Positions 23,452 to 35,400 of a stretch of DNA of 64,000 nucleotides are shown here, piece after piece. Numbering within the stretch: the first letter of the stretch is position 1; every line of letters starts with the position of its first letter. The stretch is from Salvia splendens. Lineage: Eukaryota > Streptophyta > Magnoliopsida > Lamiales > Lamiaceae. The DNA lies in the NCBI RefSeq assembly GCF_004379255.2, contig NC_056046.1, positions 14,632,001 to 14,696,000 of the forward strand, read 5' to 3'. The notes beneath the pieces are model-generated. The model was not told the DNA's origin, searched no databases, and worked only from the letters and a program-made list of their open reading frames with translations. The position numbers and the translations under genes are program-made.

Positions 23452-26400
23452 TCAGGATGGCACGATCAAGTCATCCTTCCCATAAATACGTTGAAGTTCT
23501 CGGGTTGCAGCTTGATATGATGCTGAAATGAAATTATACAGCTCAATCAGATCAGGCCAGAGGTAAAAATAAAAACAGCACTATGACCTAATCTAAATCT
23601 TGTATAAGAGCATTAGCAATGGGGCGCCCTAAAGCCCGCTCTATGCACCGCCACGTCAGCATTTTATCCTCCTACCCTTCCACCTGCAGTGGACGCCCTA
23701 TAGGTTTCACTATTGTTTTGTTAATTAATTTAAATGTTTTCAAATATGTCAATGCAAAATAATTACAAAATACAACGATTAATTAAAAAAGGCAAATCCT
23801 ACATTGATTATAAAAAAGGTTACAAATGAAGGTGGGGTAGGAGTATTCACCGGAATCCATTTTATAGTGTAATTTGAGTGTGGAAAAGTGAATGGAAAGG
23901 TTACAAATGAAGGTGGGGTAGGGGGTATTTATATAAATAAATTTTTCGGAATTAAAAAAAAACAAAAACGCTTTGCATCGTCCGCTCCGCCCACAGTCGG
24001 CGGACGATGCCCTATCGTCCGCGGACGATCTATTGGGAGCGCCCGAGGCATCGGGCGGCCTATCGTCCGCCCCATTGCGGATGCTCTAAATAAATGGATG
24101 AGTCTCACCTTTCCAAATATTGAAGTTTTTCATATTGACTGCAGATCCTGTTACATTTTGTATCACGTCAAAGAGCATTTCCTGAGGGGTGCTCTTCAGT
24201 TCTTGGACCACTGCGTAAATTGTTTTCCCGTTCTCAAAGTAAATATGGTTGTTAGGGTGTTTGGTTTTGCAATCAGCATGGCGCTCAAACTCATATGCAT
24301 TGATAGTCTGCACATCATAAGTTGGGAAACAAAGTTAGCAGTAGGGAAAATTCAGCATATGACAAAGGAAAGATGTTAACCTTAGAAAGCTTGCAATCCT
24401 GGCAGCTACACAAGTAACCAGTCCCTTTTACCACTCCCCTAAGATTTTTCTACAGGGAAACATGTTTATGGTTAAGATAATGTAACCTAGAATAAAATGG
24501 AAAAAGAATGATAATCTCCCCTTACCTCTCTTGACCATGAAACATATTTCACTGGAACCCCATCAAGAATGCCAGTGGACAACAAGCTTTTAACATTTGA
24601 AGGGAAATTATTTGACGATCCTTTTTTGGTCTTTTGATCCTTATTCTTAGGCGCACCATCAGGCTGCAACGAAGACGCCGAGATAGCATTGTCACTTAGC
24701 TGATCTGTAGAATCTTTTTGCCCCAGTGCCCCGGAAGACTGAGCAGAGGATTGATTTAGCAAAACATCATAGCTACTTATGAGCCTTCCAGAGTTATCCC
24801 TCTCTTCAACATTATTCTGAAAGCCTCCGAAAGATATGGTAGTTTCCTCGCCCTTTCTAGAGTGCTCAACCATTGAAAGGATGCTCGAATTTTCTTTATT
24901 GTAGAGAGCTCCTAAAGCAACAGTTGCATCCTGCTCACCTTGAAAAGCAATATGAGTCTCCCCCTTATTGGGACCTGCAGATATGAAAGTCTCATTTACT
25001 TTACTGTAGAAAGGCTCCAATGCAAATAGATTCTCCTGGCCACCATTGTATGTAGGACAAACTGATGAAAAATTTCCATTTTCCTTTTCATACTGCTCTC
25101 CAAGGGCATTAATGTTGTAATTCCCTCTGTTGAAGGCCTGACCAATAGACAGCACATTGTTATCTATCCCATTGTAGTACTGACTGGAGAGTATAAAATT
25201 TCCATCTCTCTTGCTGGAGGAGTTCCCAACTGAAACAAAATTTTTGTCTAGCTTACTGTAAGCAGGATCCACTGAAATAGCATTTCCCAATTCAGTATTA
25301 TAACTAGGTCTAGTAAACATGTTATTGCTAGTCCTTTGAAATGTGCTTGTCATAGCATCATTCTTCTCACCACGGGTAAAGGTACTTCCAACAAACTCAG
25401 GCAAACAATTCTCTGGTATCCTTACCTCATTGACTTTTACTTTCCTAGGTCCAGAGTTCAGACACAAAGTGTCATTGACTGCATGAGACATGGTTAAACA
25501 AACCGATGAGTCATTTCCGAATTGGTTCCCTGGTTCCTTCCTTTCCATATTCATGGAAGCCGTAACGGGGGGATTATTATTATCAGAAAAATTAGAACTC
25601 TGCACCGGCTTGGGGGTGAACAGGCTTGGGATTAGACTTTCAGACTGAAAGTGGGAACCATCATGCCAAAAAGAACTTTCCATAACTACAGGTCCTGAAG
25701 TTCCTTTAAAAGGCTCTACTGCTTGCTTCTTGCTAACAACTAACTCCTGCTCAGAAGAATCCATAAAATACTGATGAGGACGTTTCTGATCTATTCTTGT
25801 TGAAGTTTCATAACAGATCTCCCCATTAGCCACAGAACCAGAGCCATTGGGCAACCAAAAGATGTTGTTCTGAAAAGACTGCCACCACCAAGAGAGACTT
25901 TTATTTACTAAAAGGTAAACAACAATAAAAATACCAACCAATTAGAGTAAGAGAACATTGAATGCCACAGATACTTTAAGTTTGGAAAATGTTACTCACA
26001 TGGGGGAAAAAAGTTTCTATATTGTTTGGGATAAGGAATCATCAATTAAACAAATAAATATATGATGCAAAATGCATAGCAACTCACTAACGAGGAAGGC
26101 GTACTACGGTAAGATTGACAAGCAAGGGAAGTGATAGTGATCGTGGCAGTGACTAATTATTTAGGAGTCGAAAATTATTTGTTTCAGATTAGAAGTCAGG
26201 TCCGTTTTGCTTGCATGGGCTTTAGAGATTAGGGTTTTATTATATGTAGTTCATCAATAAGCTAGGAGCACGTCATTTATCTCTGTCAGTTCTGGACAGT
26301 TCTATTCAATTACTTGGATTTCTTTATGTTCTCGTCAGTCATCATCTTTATTCGATAAATTGGTGCGGATGTTTATTACACAAACCAATTTGATAGAGTC

Positions 26401-29100
26401 AAAGCCATGAGAACAGAAAGAAAGAAAAAAAGCCCAAATAATGAATTGACCTGCAAAAGGAATCCTTTAACAAGGCCTCTGGAAAAATCCATAAAGAACT
26501 CGCCAAGAAAAAAGACACACTACTAGCTCAGTGAGGAAATATAAATAATAATACCCTAATCTCTAAAGCCCATTGCAAGCAAAATGGACCTGACTCCTAA
26601 TCTGAAACAAATTAATAATAAATCCCGACTCGAATAAACTCTAACTACTAACTGCAACAGTGCAACAATAATTCACTACCGCAACGATTGCTATCATGAG
26701 GTTCCAATATTATTCATAAATCTCTAAATGGAAAGAAAACCCTGATTGACTCAAAAATCTATATAAATACAATGGAATTTAATGCAAACACGTCTTGTTG
26801 ACATTAAACTGAATAAAACATAACTGAAGAGAATTGAGGATAATAGTGAATCAGTGATTACAGACAACAGCACAATATCAATTCGGAAGAAGGGTTTTTG
26901 AATATCTCAATAGACACCCAAGTTAAGATGCCTATAATTATAATGCAAATAATTATATTCTGTGAGTGACTAAGAAGAAAGAAAATATAGTGAATAGTGT
27001 TTATGAAGCACATTCTCAACGTTGTACAAGCTTCGGGACAAGGCAACATATTTGGCAGAAAAATTTTGTTACATACTTACAGTACTTATCAGGGATACTT
27101 TCTTCAACTGAAATACACTGTTTAACATGTGAACCTAAACGACAAGCCTGAGATATGGGTCTGTTTAGGAAATTCCTGTAACGAAGGACAGCATGCTCAA
27201 GCTGAACACAAAGTATCCTACAATGTGAAGGATATGTGCCAGTATATACTATCTACATGACGGAAACTAAATGCATATGACTGCTAAGGTTAGCTTCAAT
27301 TGATGATGAATACTAGCTAGACGCCTAGACCCCTTATAAAAGTACACAAAAATAACTTTAAAGAAAATTTTGTGCTTTCATAAATTGATATTCTTGATGA
27401 GGGAGAAATACATCAAGGACGATGACACAGAATATTTGCTTATTTCGTAGAGCATTGCGTAAAATTAAGAAATACTATGAAAATGATGGCACCGAGGAGC
27501 TATCATGTAAAGATTTCATTACTAACTTCCCAGTTGAGATCATACTAACATATGAGGGGGTAAGATATCTACAAACATAAAAATTTCAAGAAATTCAGCT
27601 AAAGGTAGTTTTTAACTTTGAGAGTTATTGATATTCAACCCTCATATACCACAAAAATTAAGCAATGTGATAAACCCTTATTCTTCGTGCATCGCTTTTT
27701 GTGGATACCATGCATCTTTTTTCATTACTTTAATGTATTGTACACACAACATGAAAACACATGCATATAATAACATCTGGTTTTTCTGCATTACAGTGCA
27801 AAAAATAAAATATCTAAATCATGTTCGTTAGTCATAATCATTGACCAATCATTAACTTATTCATTCACTAACAATTGTCTGACCTAATAGCCACAACGAT
27901 ATAATCTCTACTGGATATTAATAATCTTGGTAACCAGCAAGTTGATTCAAATTAATAAATAGTTACATCTGGACACCATGAGAAGAAACTATGCCTACTC
28001 GGAACTCCCAACATTTCTTGATGTCAACCTCTATAAATAAGCAAAAAAACATATATGCTGGACTTTAAGCAGATCTACACCTATGTAAGAATATATCCAC
28101 ATTCCACACATACACAACAGGAAGTAGGTCCTATCAGTGTATCAACTACTCAAGCAAGACTTTCATCATCATATCAAAGTCAATCATTGACTAAGAAACA
28201 TGTTACAAGAACAAACTCTTTTAAGCATTTTAAAATTCATTTATCCAAAAATGAAAGCATACATTGATAGGTTGCAATAGCAGGGGTTTATAAATAACGA
28301 TTAACAACATTTAACACAATGAGGCACCCCAAACGATATTCATACAACACAAGAACAGTCGGCCACTAAAATAACCCTTCAACAATTGAACCAAATTTAA
28401 TTCAACTGAGCAAATATAGAGTTTTACCATCTAGAACCTTCCGTTTGAAATTGCAAAATCTCAGGTCACGGAAGAACTCCCATTTCAAAAGCAAAAAATC
28501 AGAATAAATGCATCATCGCGCCTAATTTCTTCTGTGGCTGGCTGGCTGCCCATGCAATAGAAAGACAATTGTCAACAGAATATCAGAAAATAACATGAAT
28601 TAAAAACCAAAACATTCCTGCATTCCATCCAAATTAACATCTATTCAACCAAGCAAACAAAATAGATTAACTCAGTCTCAACCAACACAATGTTCTTAAA
28701 CCCCTAAAAACATCAAACATTTACACAAAAACAAAACATGCTAATAAACATTGAAATGATTCACATACAATGAATGAACAATGAGACTGAGAATCATAAA
28801 AAATTGATCAAAATGGAGTTCATAACCCTAAAAAAAGGGACTAAAAGTCACAAGCAACAACAAGAGTACTAGTATTAAATATCAAATCATTTTTTGCTCT
28901 AGCAATCGTACTACCTTTTTCTGAAACTAATCTCCACTGATCGGCGGCCAGATTTTCCGTCCACGCCAAGTCGGAGAAGAAAAGAAACGTTTTTGGGTTT
29001 TTTAAAAAATTAGATATGAAATTCTCACAAAAAAAGTGCGAAAAGAAACACGCTGTGCTTAGAGAAATTGAGTGAGGCTTTAAACTGAGACGATGAGTCA
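23452..29100 (-). CDS. TDBD-domain (TPL-binding-like) nuclear protein
   Basis: Minus-strand gene of 564 residues. Coding exons are 28428-28430 (ATG only), 24526-25878, 24381-24449, 24109-24307 and 23452-23522. A non-coding leader exon ends at 28915. The ATG lies at the very end of an exon directly before GTAAAAC; joining it to 25878 gives MSFQN, as I recall for relatives. The long middle exon is low-complexity, Ser/Asn-rich, with irregular repeats of the type YNKxxxxxxS. The C-terminal 130 residues form the conserved TDBD region (FPSNVKSLLSTG, DGVPVKYVSW, NAYEFERHADCKTKHPNNHI) found in PHD-finger and IDM1-like proteins and related to a motif that recruits TOPLESS corepressors. A role in transcription or chromatin is likely, but no catalytic domain is present. 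The exon containing the start codon is the least certain part. Confidence 0.8.
23608..24086. mobile_element. PIF/Harbinger MITE in the last intron of the TDBD gene
   Basis: 479 bp with terminal repeats GAGCATTAGCAATGGGGCG and its inverted partner at the right, flanked by TAA (23605-23607 and 24087-24089). Three-base TWA duplications are the PIF/Harbinger signature. The ends match the element at 52859-53865. An 80-bp internal duplication is marked by GTTACAAATGAAGGTGGGG at about 23819 and 23900. Its right end is only 22 bp from the splice donor at 24108. Confidence 0.88.
26131..26697. repeat. long inverted repeat in the large TDBD-gene intron
   Basis: The left arm (26131-26245) and right arm (26543-26697) are imperfect reverse complements, for example CAGATTAGAAGTCAGGTCC against GGACCTGACTCCTAATCTG. 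The loop is about 300 bp. It resembles a foldback or Mutator-like non-autonomous element. Ends and target duplication are not clear. Confidence 0.65.
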
Positions 29101-29238
29101 TCTGCGGCGCGGACTACCATAGGCACCCCCTAGATTTTCCCGCCACGTGGCGCAGAGCGAAATCGCGCTCACTATTTCAAGCCGGGGAATAATCAGCTGC
29201 GGGCGCAGCGTAATATAATACTATAACCAATCTTATTA

Positions 29239-31430
29239 GGGCTCGTTTGTTATCCGTGTTAGGCATAGATACTCCACCCTATTTACCCTAACTTCTCTGT
29301 TTGGTTTCCATGTTAGCTATCTCATAGACCCGGTCCTTACATCTCACAACCCGACTCCATCGTGGATATGGCGAGCCAAAACAGAGATAACTCTGTCTCC
29401 ACTCCACCATGCGATAGGGAGGAGTAATTGTGTTTGAAGATTTCAAATTTCACCCAATTTACTTCAATACCCCGTTCTATGATTTCACATCCATACTTTA
29501 CTCCACATTCTACCACCAATTGCTATTCACGGCGGCGTTTCGTGCGGTGTCTTGAGTGAAAACGGCTAGTCGTCGTTGTTGGATTGAATCGCTTGTGTTC
29601 AATTGAGTCATTTGGGGGCAGTGGGTTTGGTATTCAAACCGCAGTTTCGTATTTAGGTAGATTGCAGTCCAACCGTCTAAGCCATAGCTTGCGCCGACGA
29701 TCAATGTCCGACAACGACGCAACTAAGCAGGTAAGTTCCGCATTTATCAGATGTCGTACAGAACTTCGTAATAGAATATAGAGCCGTAATGGCCTATAGG
29801 ATTTGTGGCTCATCTTGTCCTCAGGCTTCCTCTTCTTCGGTGCTTTGTTCTGCAACCTTGGAGGTACACGTATATGGGGCGGTGCGGAAGTGCTCTCATC
29901 AACCATCTCAGGCAGAACACCGTTCGGGAAAACTTCATCAGGGAAGAGTTCCTCTAATGTAATTGGGGAAGACCTCGCTGAACTTTCACCCACAGCAACC
30001 CTTGGACCATAAATCTTTTGAACCGCCTCGCCAGTGTCCATGCCCTTAAGACCCTCTGCACGGTCCTTCCCAAAAAGCTCCTTCCAGTCATTCAACATAG
30101 GCCACGACTTATTCCTCATGTACTTGGCATTGCTGTCTTTCTGCCAATGCAATGTAAACAAACACAGTTTACATAACTTACACCAAATAGAAGCATGCAT
30201 ATGGTCAGAGGGCTTATACCAGAAAATCTTTAGGTGCATGCCTATCACAAATCAGTATAAGTATGCAATTAGATTAAACAATTGACTATTTCACAAATAC
30301 ATATAAGCTATATAACCAAATCAATCACCAATTTAATGAACGAATTGTATTACCTGCACGACTTGTGCCCATTGCTCATCGTCGATATCTATCTTATACT
30401 CACCATCCGCATTGAAACCAACTCCACTACGGTCAAGTATCTGCATTAGCGAATAGTAATTCTTCTTCCAAGATGTGATTTTCGACTTTATGTGAGGATG
30501 CACGACGATATCAGTTTTGGGAAATTCACGTTTTAGTGCCTCCAGAGCACGGGTTAGATACCCTGAACGAAAACCATTATCCGACTTCCAGCCGGTGGCC
30601 GCCAACTCCTTCAAAGCTGCCAAAAGGATGGCCTCCTCGCGTTCAGTCCACACCCGTCTAGCGCCTGCGGCAACTACTCCTTTGTTCGTTAACATATCAG
30701 AGCAACCTGCCCATAAACTGTATTTAGCTTTGACATCTATAGATACGACGAAGAGTAAAGGGATAAGATGTAGGCAATACCCTCCGGTACTGGACTGCCG
30801 TCGGTTTCATTACCGCTGTGATGTTGAGACGCCATGACTGCCTATGATAGCTGCAACCCAAAACAAAGATAACTCGTTTACCTATCAAATGGCTGCGAAT
30901 TCGCTCAACATTCATCAAACACTACGCGCATGATTAATTGGCAACAAAGCAATTGACAGCACCCTAAACTAAACCCATTGCCGAAATGGAAACATCTGTG
31001 ATTTCTCAGCGGCGACGAATTCGTCATTGTACAATCGCACACCCGACAGACTTACCTGATATTTACGTGTGGGTTGAACTTCAGACGAACCCTATGGCTC
31101 CACAATTCGCTCCGTCGAATTCACAAATTGGGGGATATATGAAATTTGGGGGGGCGGACTCTAGGGTTCACGAAGGATTTGAGTTCACCGCCAAAAAATG
31201 AGAATGAGGGTACTTTAGGTAATAAGGAATTTAACCGAGGATAAATTCGGGTATCAGATTTTGTATCTATACTTTCGATGCGGCTTACCAAACGGATTAT
31301 TGAAAGGGTGTTGATTTGGGTCTGTACAACCAAACACACAGCAAAGATTACTATCCCAAACGCCAAACCTGCTATTGGAGGTTACTATCTCCTAACATAT
31401 GTTGGGCCAACATGGACACCAAACGGACCC
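29239..31430 (-). mobile_element. PIF/Harbinger-type derivative carrying only the Myb/SANT-like gene
   Basis: 2192 bp between imperfect terminal repeats GGGCTCGTTTGTTATCCGTG and (inverted) GGGTCCGTTTGGTGTCCATG. The left flank is TTA but the right flank is TGA, so the duplication is imperfect and the boundary is tentative. The only gene inside is a Myb/SANT-like accessory protein on the minus strand; no transposase is seen. It lies just upstream of the TDBD gene's first exon. Confidence 0.65.
29634..30835 (-). CDS. Myb/SANT-like DNA-binding domain protein (element-borne)
   Basis: Three exons on the minus strand join in frame: 30781-30835, 30354-30706 and 29634-30140, about 304 residues. The N-terminal half has the Myb/SANT-like (Myb_DNA-bind_3) pattern RRVWTEREEAIL, TGWKSDNGFRSGYL and ITSWKKNYYSL. 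An acidic patch and the stretch SWPMLNDWKELFGKDRA follow, as in L10-interacting-MYB-like proteins that accompany PIF transposases in plants. A lysine/arginine cluster (PKKRKPEDK) could be a nuclear signal. After it the frame runs into sequence unlike the family, so the C-terminus is probably truncated or wrongly joined. In PIF/Harbinger elements such proteins help carry the transposase to DNA. Confidence 0.65.
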
Positions 31431-31976
31431 TGAGGCCACAGATTTCTGTTGCAGCTGTCCGCGTCCAAAACAAGTCCAATTACTATTCCAAGGATTATAG
31501 TAAATCAATTATTTATAGGTAATATTAATTACTTATGTAAATTATATTGATAGATATATGGACTATGGAGTATATAAAAAATCCGAAAATCATGACCTAA
31601 AGGATAAACTAGGTTTTCTCCCAGAACAAATTCCAAATATGACAATATGTAATTTAGTAAATTAGTTACTTATAGCCAAATTAATTACTTTATAGTAATA
31701 AACTATATCGATTTATATAAGTGTTCATTAATATATAGATAAATATTACTAGTATAGACATAATTTGGTAAACATATAAAAAATTAGACGTACTCTTTTT
31801 GACTCATATTACTTGAGGTGTTTTTTTTATAAAAGAGTAGTTATATTTTATTAGTCAAATATAAATAAAATGAGTAGATGAGATAATGAAGTAGGAAAGA
31901 AATAGAAACTAAAATAAGAGAATAGTAAATGATATTTTATATGTTTTGTTTTTTTATTAAAAAAATCAGTGGCGGA
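31431..31976. other. AT-rich spacer
   Basis: About 545 bp between two mobile elements. Nothing beyond AT-rich spacer is seen. Confidence 0.5.
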
Positions 31977-32126
31977 TCCAGGAATTTATATTCGGGAGTG
32001 CGAGTCATATGATAAATCATTATATAACATACCAAAAATAAAAACTAATACTAAAAGCAATATATTTTGAAATATACAAATTTTAGAGTCATACATTTCA
32101 AAATACAAAAATAAACTACATTATAT

Positions 32127-32268
32127 CTAATTTATTTTTTGACGAGTCTTCATTTCTTCAAAACGATTCACTATATCATCATCGGATACTTGTAGAAACA
32201 CATCTTTCTCAATGAAAGTGACCAAACAATCGTTCAAATGTTGATCACCCATTCTATTTCTCAACTTG
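32127..32268 (-). pseudogene. hAT transposase C-terminal remnant (zinc-finger MYM-type-like)
   Basis: Minus-strand translation reads LNDCLVTFIEKDVF, then DDDIVNRFEEMKTRQ, then a stop at 32127. As I recall, this is the C-terminal end of plant hAT-family TTF/zinc-finger MYM-type proteins, just after the dimerisation region. Everything upstream is deleted. The fragment cannot be functional. Confidence 0.65.
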
Positions 32269-32347
32269 AAGGTAGAGAGCTTGAAGCCGGAGAGCTTGAA
32301 GGTGGAGAGCTTGAAAGTGGAGTGCTTGAAGCCGGAGAGCTTGAACT
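32262..32347. repeat. short tandem array around GAGCTTGAAG
   Basis: Five or so units of about 17-18 bp built on GAGAGCTTGAAG(G/C)(T/C)(G/C)G. They lie inside the hAT derivative next to the transposase remnant. Confidence 0.75.
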
Positions 32348-32953
32348 ATCATGAGTTTTTCTCCTTTTGGACATAAATTGTCGAAGATCGGATTGTTTTC
32401 TCATTACTTTTTATTTTATTTCCTGCACACGATGTCATTACAAAATTTGTCAAAATAAATATTGACCATTCAATTCTAATGTTGTGCATTCATGCTTAAT
32501 AATCCAAACTAGGAGGAGACAGAACAAAGAGATTAGTTCTCCTCAAGATTTTATCTCAAACTCTATCTCAATTCATGTTAATCATCTCTGAAATCATTTA
32601 TTTCATCAATCAGGAACATCTAACCACAAAAACCATAAACCCTAAGATATATAAATTTTCAATCTTCAAAAACAATTCAGTAAAGAAGAGCTACCTTGAT
32701 AACCTTCCAATTTCGTGATTACTTTTACAAACCGTGAAACCGGTGATGAACTTGAGAATTTAAAAGAAATAAGGTATGAAGGTTTTGAGGAGGTGTGGCT
32801 GTCGAACTTCAGGGAAAAAAAGGAATTGGAAAGAAAGAATGCATTTTCTTAACTTATAAAATTCCTATAACAAATTATTTTAAATATATAATATTACTAA
32901 AAAAAATTGGGGGTACACTTGTACCTCCATTGTCCCCTCTCCCTCCGCCACTG

Positions 32954-33470
32954 AAAAAAATGATCCAAATAAAATACGACTCAACTCAAGTAATTTAGAA
33001 TAAATAAACTAACAATGATAATGAATGGATTTTTAAATTATGTGTGCATCTATTAAATAATCCGTGTAGAATCCATATTAAATATATAGTACATGATTTT
33101 AAAACAATATCAGACAGTTTAACAATTTATAGATTAAAACAATAATCCGTGTAGATTTTTCCAATGATTAGATTGTTCATCAAACTCTAATAGTTTGTGC
33201 TGTTAGTTAGGAAACAAAATTCGGACTCATCAAATTAAAAAAAAAAACTTTATGTACTATTTGAAAAACCGAATTAATTTAAAACCGAAATATAGATATC
33301 GCTTCATTGATTTAATGACAGTTAGCCCAATATAAAAGTATGACAACACAGGATGAGAATGGTAGCAGTTGTAATTGGTGATGTGATTTTATCTGTAATA
33401 AACCCGAAATAAAATTTAATTAGATTAAGTATTACAAACATCAGATAATAACGACATTAATGATTTTTAA
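32954..33470. other. AT-rich spacer
   Basis: Over 500 bp without a supported gene or element. Confidence 0.5.
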
Positions 33471-34674
33471 GGCCATCCACAACGCTGTTCCTATACCGTT
33501 CATATACCGTTCCTTAAACCACTATTTGAGGGCCCCACTGTACTGTTTTACTCCATTTCTTAACTAAGGAACGGAACCTGCAACCCTCCGTTCCTTAAAT
33601 TACTATTCATTCAATTTCATTTTTTTTATTTCCAACTAAATTCAATTAAAAAACAAACACACTTTATTAAAAAACACACAACATTAAAAAAAATTACAAC
33701 TTAAACTTAAAAAAATAAAAAGCACACAATTAAAATCCTAAAAAAATAAAAAGCATACAATTAAAATCCTAAAAAAATAAAAGTACACAATTTTAATAAT
33801 TTCATCCGCCAAAATTTGCCCAAATGTGCTCAATTAGATCCTGTTGGAGTTGGGTGTGGGCACTAGAGTTGCGTGTCCTTGCACGAATAGATAATCGTTC
33901 TTGTATAGACGGATGCGCTCCACTTCGAGGCGGACTACTTGCGGTTGAGCTTCCGGGGGATTCGTCGTCGAACCAATGCGGAAACGGCGACGGAAGTACG
34001 TATCTCCCCAAACCGGGTTATCGCAGAAGTAGTCGCGTACTAACCTTGCAGCGGCTTCCTCCCGGTTACGATGGATGTACGTACGGGAGCGTCGTTGGGG
34101 CGGCGCGACTTCTTCGGCCTCCCGTCGTCGATCTTCTTCAAGTGATTGTTGCAATATTTGACGCATTTGTTCAAAAGGATCCATTAGTTTGATTAAATTT
34201 GGGAGAAGGAAAGCAGAGTTGATTTGAGATGAAAATTGAGGTGGAAATAGAGAGGAATAGATGTGTGTTTGTGATTGAAATGAGTATGAAATAGGAGTAT
34301 TTATAGAGTAAATAAATAAATAAAAAATAAAAAAAAAATACAAAACGGATATAAAAAAACGGTCACATTACCGTTGCAAAAAAAAATTTATTAAATTCGA
34401 ATTTTTAAAAAATAAATTGAATTATTGCGTCACCTGGACAAAGCCCACTCGCGGGGCAGCGAGTGGGCTTCACGCGTCGAATGGGAGGACGCCACGTCGC
34501 CTCGGCGCGTGGCGGAACGTTTCGTTCCACGTTCCTTCGGAACGGAACGCGACACGGTATAGGAACGGCATGGGCACGGAATGGCGACGGAACGGAGTCT
34601 GCAACGCGTGCCGCCGCGGAACCGTTCCGCCGGAACGGCATAGGAACCACAACGGCACAGCGTTGCGGGTGCCC
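33471..34674 (-). mobile_element. PIF/Harbinger deletion derivative
   Basis: 1204 bp with terminal repeats GGCCATCCACAACGCTGTTCC and (inverted) GGGCACCCGCAACGCTGTGCC, flanked by TAA (33468-33470 and 34675-34677). It encodes only the N-terminus of the transposase. The right half is unusually GC-rich against the AT-rich surroundings. The element at 46935-47778 belongs to the same family. Confidence 0.88.
33834..34184 (-). pseudogene. HARBI1-like transposase, N-terminal fragment
   Basis: The frame starts MDPFEQMRQILQQS, runs through a charged helix and the RNREEAAARLVRDYF region with GDTYFRRRFR, typical of the first part of plant ALP1/HARBI1-like nucleases. It then switches to unrelated sequence and stops after 116 codons. 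The DDE nuclease domain (about 300 residues in full proteins) is missing. This is an internal deletion product. Confidence 0.8.
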
Positions 34675-35090
34675 TAAAACAGGATGCAGTAAGATTTGAA
34701 AACGACATAAATGTAGTTTTATGTCGAATTTCATTTTTCCACAACTAAATGTAAGATTTGAAGAATTGCTTTCATTCTCTAACAAGTAGCACATTATCTT
34801 TTTCATTTCGAATTTCATTTTTCCACAAAAACCAAATCGACATTGATCTTCTTTCTCTTTAAAGATTTGCTACCTAAAATCGCATCGATAGATTCTGTAT
34901 TTAACAACGGTATAAGAATTACTAGACTGGCAATAAAAATACAATAATGAAATAATGTGTTTTGTGGTACTTACTAAGAATCGGTTAGTGATTCTGTAGA
35001 TTATTTTTGTTCGTACCAGATGTACGTAAGGGCACAAGGGATCTTTTGGGCTTTTGGCCATACTCATTTGAGATTAATCTATATATTATA
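34675..35090. other. spacer between mobile elements
   Basis: About 415 bp with no recognised feature. Confidence 0.5.
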
Positions 35091-35342
35091 CTCCCTCAGT
35101 CACACCTTATGAGTCTCATTTTAGTTTGACACGAGTTTTAAGAAATGTAAAAGAAAGTTGGTGAAAAAAGATAGTGGAATGTGGGTCCTACTCTTTTATA
35201 TTAGTTTTATATTAAAATGTGAGTGAAAAAATGTTAGTGGAATGTTCGGCCTAATACCATTTATGGAATATTCTAACCGGAACTCCTAAAATGGGACACC
35301 CAAAAATGGTAAATTGGGACTCCTAAAGTGGGATGGATGGAG
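35091..35342. mobile_element. Stowaway-like MITE
   Basis: 252 bp beginning CTCCCTCAGTCACACC and ending TGGGATGGATGGAG, flanked by TA (35089-35090 and 35343-35344). It has no coding content. Confidence 0.82.
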
Positions 35343-35400
35343 TAATATTTATAAAATACTAGCAGTACCTAACAAATACAGCCCAGTTAATTGGGAGTTA

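Larger units (their letters stand above)
31977..32953 (-). mobile_element. hAT-type non-autonomous element
   Basis: 977 bp with terminal repeats CAGTGGCGGA and TCCGCCACTG, flanked by a perfect 8-bp duplication AAAAAAAT (31969-31976 and 32954-32961). Eight-base duplications and CAGTG ends fit hAT elements. It carries the C-terminal remnant of a transposase on the minus strand and a short tandem array (32262-32347). Confidence 0.85.

Noticed and set aside
29239..31430. Treating 29634-30835 as an ordinary host transcription factor gene
   Set aside because: It is enclosed by inverted terminal sequences and belongs to the family that accompanies PIF transposases. Because the flanking duplication is imperfect (TTA/TGA), this rejection is not certain.
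34405..34818. Several overlapping Arg-rich open frames on both strands
   Set aside because: They come from the GC-rich right end of a Harbinger derivative and have no family resemblance.
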